Translations under genes and position numbers: made by a program
Shown here: positions 6,542 through 8,460 of the stretch, one piece after another
How the letters are laid out: each line of letters begins with the position of its first letter
How positions within the stretch are numbered: the stretch's first letter is position 1
The notes under the pieces: model-generated
Database searches by the model: none
What the model saw: only the letters and a program-made list of their open reading frames with translations
Told to the model about the DNA's origin: nothing
Assembly: GCA_902491415.1 (NCBI GenBank)
Contig: CABUHP010000059.1
Location: 1-8,460 of the forward strand
Source: an uncultured Collinsella sp.
Lineage (GTDB): Bacteria; Actinomycetota; Coriobacteriia; Coriobacteriales; Coriobacteriaceae
Length of the DNA stretch: 8,460 nucleotides
Reading direction: 5' to 3'

Positions 6542-7213
6542 CTACACCAGTACGTCGGCAAGCGGGCGCTTGGGTACGTGGTGCACCTGCGCCTCGTCGC
6601 GCCAGTAATTAATTGAGCCGTCGGGGTTGGAATCGATCGCATCGATCACCTGCGTCTCGGCCGGAACGCCAAACGCCATGATCAGCTTGAGCTCATACTT
6701 GTCGCTATCGAGCCCCATGGCATCGATCGCGTGGGGCGTAAAGGCCTTGAACATGCAGGCAGCCACCTCGGGCGTGGCGCTGCGGGCGGCGAGCATCATC
6801 GTCTGCAGCGCCACGCCCGTGTCGACCTCAGTAATAGGAGCGGCGGGCTTACCCGGAACGGCACGCTCGGCAAGAATCGCGATGTAGCCGGTCGGGCGCT
6901 CGCCCTCATCGGGACCCGGCCAATCCTTGAGCGCACCGGCCCATGCAAGCTCGTCAAATACACGCGCGCAGTCCTCTGCACCGCTTACCACATGAAAACG
7001 CAGACGCTGAGCATTGGCACCACAGGGAGTCAGGTGCGCCAGCTCCGCCAGCTCAAGCAAAAGCTCACGCGGCACGCGCATGGACTCGTCAAAACGGCGG
7101 CACGTACGGGCACGACGGACCAGCGCATCAAACGCTTCCAAGCCGAGCTTTTCGCAACCCTGCTTTGCCATCGATTCGACACTCGACGGTGCCTCGGGAA
7201 CTGCTTCGTTCAT
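6542..7213 (-). CDS. Nitroreductase-family FMN-dependent oxidoreductase
   Basis: A 223-residue protein of the nitroreductase fold, which binds FMN and uses NAD(P)H to reduce nitro groups, quinones or other acceptors. RRARTCRRFDESMRVP (33-48) is the usual N-terminal arginine-rich FMN-phosphate motif (normally RRS-x-R-x-F). LTPCGANAQRLRFHVV (61-76) corresponds to the P-x-N-x-Q-x-x-x-F segment. DTGVALQTMMLAARS (131-145) is the helix before the substrate pocket, and LIMAFGVPAE (177-186) is the family's near-C-terminal strand (typically GYP). A cysteine replaces the first serine of the RRS motif and another precedes G65. The start is ATG 7211-7213 with GGGGG six bases upstream; an in-frame TTG at 7231 is less likely. 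It is the first gene of the leftward group. Subfamily and physiological substrate are not identifiable. Confidence 0.85.
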   Translation of the reverse strand: MNEAVPEAPSSVESMAKQGCEKLGLEAFDALVRRARTCRRFDESMRVPRELLLELAELAHLTPCGANAQRLRFHVVSGAEDCARVFDELAWAGALKDWPGPDEGERPTGYIAILAERAVPGKPAAPITEVDTGVALQTMMLAARSATPEVAACMFKAFTPHAIDAMGLDSDKYELKLIMAFGVPAETQVIDAIDSNPDGSINYWRDEAQVHHVPKRPLADVLV

Positions 7214-7449
7214 AGGGAACCCCCAATACAAGCCAATTGTCCTTAGGAAAATCTAACCTAAAACGTAGGCAATAACGAACAGGGCTGCAATATTCTACAC
7301 CTGTTGAATAGAAAATCGCGACGTGGGGAACAACGGAAACAATTCGGGACCTTTTGGTTACGTTTCGCCCTCCCCGACCCATACGCCAGCGCCTTTAGGC
7401 GATACTGGTTGTAACGATCAAGACTTACGCCGCACGGAAAGGAGACATT
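7214..7449. promoter_or_regulatory. Divergent intergenic region between nitroreductase and HdeD-like genes
   Basis: This 236-bp stretch must hold promoters for both directions and is richer in A+T than its surroundings. On the - strand TAGAAT (7297-7292) is a candidate -10 for the nitroreductase, without a clear -35. It lies inside an inverted repeat TATTC (7291-7295) / GAATA (7306-7310). A second inverted repeat is TTAGG (7243-7247) / CCTAA (7257-7261). On the + strand an interrupted stem, CCAGCGCC (7386-7393) with GGCG (7398-7401) and CTGG (7405-7408), precedes the HdeD-like gene. AAAGGAG (7438-7444) is its ribosome-binding site. No convincing + strand sigma-70 promoter stands out, and I see no small gene here. 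Confidence 0.35.
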
Positions 7450-8052
7450 ATGGGCATTTTTAAGAACGATGACCAAAAATCGAGCCAGTTTGGATTTGAC
7501 GAGAGAAGCATGGCGGGCAAAGCCGTCAAGGCCGTACGCTGGATTTACGCCATCACGGGCGTCTTAGCGCTCATTGCTGGTATCGCGCTGCTTTTTGCAC
7601 CCGCCAAGTCCCTCGTCTTTTTGACGACTGTCCTGGGTTTTTACTTTGTAATCACTGCTGCCATCAGGCTGTTCACTGCCATTTTTGAGCCGCTGCTGCC
7701 CACCGGCTGGCGCGTGACGAGCATCATCTCCAACCTACTCATTATCTTGGGCGGCGTCATAATCCTGCGCAACCAGGCCTTCTCGACCGCGACGCTCACC
7801 ACGATGGTGGTTATCGTGGCCGGCTTTGGCTGGATTGTCGAAGGTGTCATGTCCATTCTGGAGTCCGAGCTTTCGTCCAACCGTGCCCTCGCCATCCTGA
7901 GCGGTGCACTCTCCATCATCGCCGGCATGTTCGTGTTTATCTATCCGCTGTGGTCGGCCAAGATGCTCGTCATCTTTAGCGGCGCCGCGCTGCTGGTGTT
8001 TGGCGTAACGCTGATTGTTCGTGCTATTCAATTTGGCAAACTGGTGCACTAG
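7450..8052 (+). CDS. HdeD/DUF308-family membrane protein
   Basis: A 200-residue protein with a charged N-terminal cytoplasmic stretch (1-29) and six predicted membrane helices at about 30-50, 54-76, 91-106, 114-134, 146-166 and 171-192. This is the HdeD/DUF308 layout of three repeated two-helix units. The repeats can be seen in similar patterns such as GVLALIAGIALLFAP, SNLLIILGGVIIL and GALSIIAGMFVFIYP, each helix-G-G/A-helix followed by a polar turn. HdeD in E. coli is linked to acid resistance at high cell density, but most family members are uncharacterised, so the family name does not give a function here. The ATG at 7450 has AAAGGAG five bases upstream. The stop TAG (8050-8052) directly abuts the ATG of the next gene, which suggests translational coupling. 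Confidence 0.88.
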   Translation: MGIFKNDDQKSSQFGFDERSMAGKAVKAVRWIYAITGVLALIAGIALLFAPAKSLVFLTTVLGFYFVITAAIRLFTAIFEPLLPTGWRVTSIISNLLIILGGVIILRNQAFSTATLTTMVVIVAGFGWIVEGVMSILESELSSNRALAILSGALSIIAGMFVFIYPLWSAKMLVIFSGAALLVFGVTLIVRAIQFGKLVH

Positions 8053-8460
8053 ATGCCGCGAACGCTCTTTATTGATGCCGACGCCTGCCCGGTCACGCGC
8101 GAGTCGATTGACTGCGCGCGGCGGGCGGGCGTCGCCGTTGTTATCGCCGGCAACAGCACGCAAAACCTGGAACGGCACATTCGCCGCGACGACCCGCGCG
8201 ATGCCGAGCACGCGCGACGCGGCTTTTGGGTCACGACACTCGATGTGAGCGTGGGCGCCGACAGCGCCGACTTTGCCATTGTCGAACGCCTGCAGGCGGG
8301 CGACGTAGTCGTGACGCAGGACATTGGCTTGGCGAGCATGGCGCTCGGGCGCGATGCCGCCGCCATCGGCGTGCGCGGGCGCGTCTACGACAAGGCGACC
8401 ATCGACATGCAGCTGTTTATTCGCCACGAGGAAAAGAAGGTGCGCCGCGCCGGCGGACGC
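8053..8460 (+). CDS. YaiI/YqxD family protein (UPF0178, DUF188), 3' truncated by the window
   Basis: The reading frame starts at ATG 8053-8055, directly after the upstream stop, and stays open to the last base (136 codons). It opens with MPRTLFIDADACPV, the family signature in which clustered aspartates form a PIN-like acidic centre. VGADSADFAIVERLQAGDVVVTQDIGLASMAL matches the second conserved block, and the visible end KKVRRAGGR is the family's conserved C-terminal RRxGGR, so only about 10-20 residues should be missing. The middle segment NSTQNLERHIRRDDPRDAEH to GFWVTTLDVS is longer than in E. coli YaiI. The family is predicted to be a PIN-like nuclease, but its biological role is not established. 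No separate ribosome-binding site is seen, so translation is probably coupled to the HdeD-like gene. Confidence 0.9.
   Translation, partial: MPRTLFIDADACPVTRESIDCARRAGVAVVIAGNSTQNLERHIRRDDPRDAEHARRGFWVTTLDVSVGADSADFAIVERLQAGDVVVTQDIGLASMALGRDAAAIGVRGRVYDKATIDMQLFIRHEEKKVRRAGGR

Noticed and set aside
7735..8427. 230-codon - strand open frame
   Set aside because: It is antisense to the HdeD-like and YaiI-family genes, both of which have clear family motifs.
1..8460. CRISPR array, tRNA/rRNA genes, integrase or transposase genes
   Set aside because: No regularly spaced repeats, no tRNA-like cloverleaf and no recombinase motifs were seen on either strand.

Overview
The window is a dense, GC-rich bacterial stretch with strong Shine-Dalgarno sites, short intergenic gaps and only core-type genes. 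Protein style (a SerA of the short Clostridia/Coriobacteria type, a YaiI protein with a characteristic long middle region, the serC-serA order) suggests an actinobacterium of the class Coriobacteriia, probably near Collinsella. That placement is an inference from the translated sequences. I see no rRNA, tRNA, CRISPR array, prophage or insertion sequence.

Layout on the + strand: the 3' end of a transporter gene with two TrkA-C domains (2-433). Next comes a 228-bp gap holding what looks like a very small reading frame that has lost its start codon. It is followed by serC (662-1786) and serA (1856-3019), closed by a strong intrinsic terminator at 3083-3118. A separate unit follows: an M20 metallopeptidase/deacylase (3197-4417) and a shortened DUF1015 protein (4457-5134). 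A 14-bp hairpin terminator at 5180-5220 lies between these and the convergent genes that follow.

On the - strand, read from right to left, are a nitroreductase (7213-6542), a gap with a REP-like palindrome, and two adjacent histidine-phosphatase paralogues (6459-5917 and 5899-5264) 17 nt apart. A 236-bp divergent intergenic region separates them from a + strand pair: an HdeD/DUF308 membrane protein (7450-8052) and a YaiI/UPF0178 protein (8053 to beyond the window end).

The theme of the left half is serine synthesis. SerA and SerC convert 3-phosphoglycerate to O-phosphoserine, and no HAD-type SerB is visible. Two histidine phosphatases lie nearby; some members of that superfamily are metal-independent phosphoserine phosphatases, so they are candidates for the last step. 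DUF1015 genes often sit beside serC-serA in Clostridia (from memory). Here the DUF1015 copy is about half normal length and has lost its most conserved motifs. This is the most unusual protein in the window. I found no obviously new multi-gene system.
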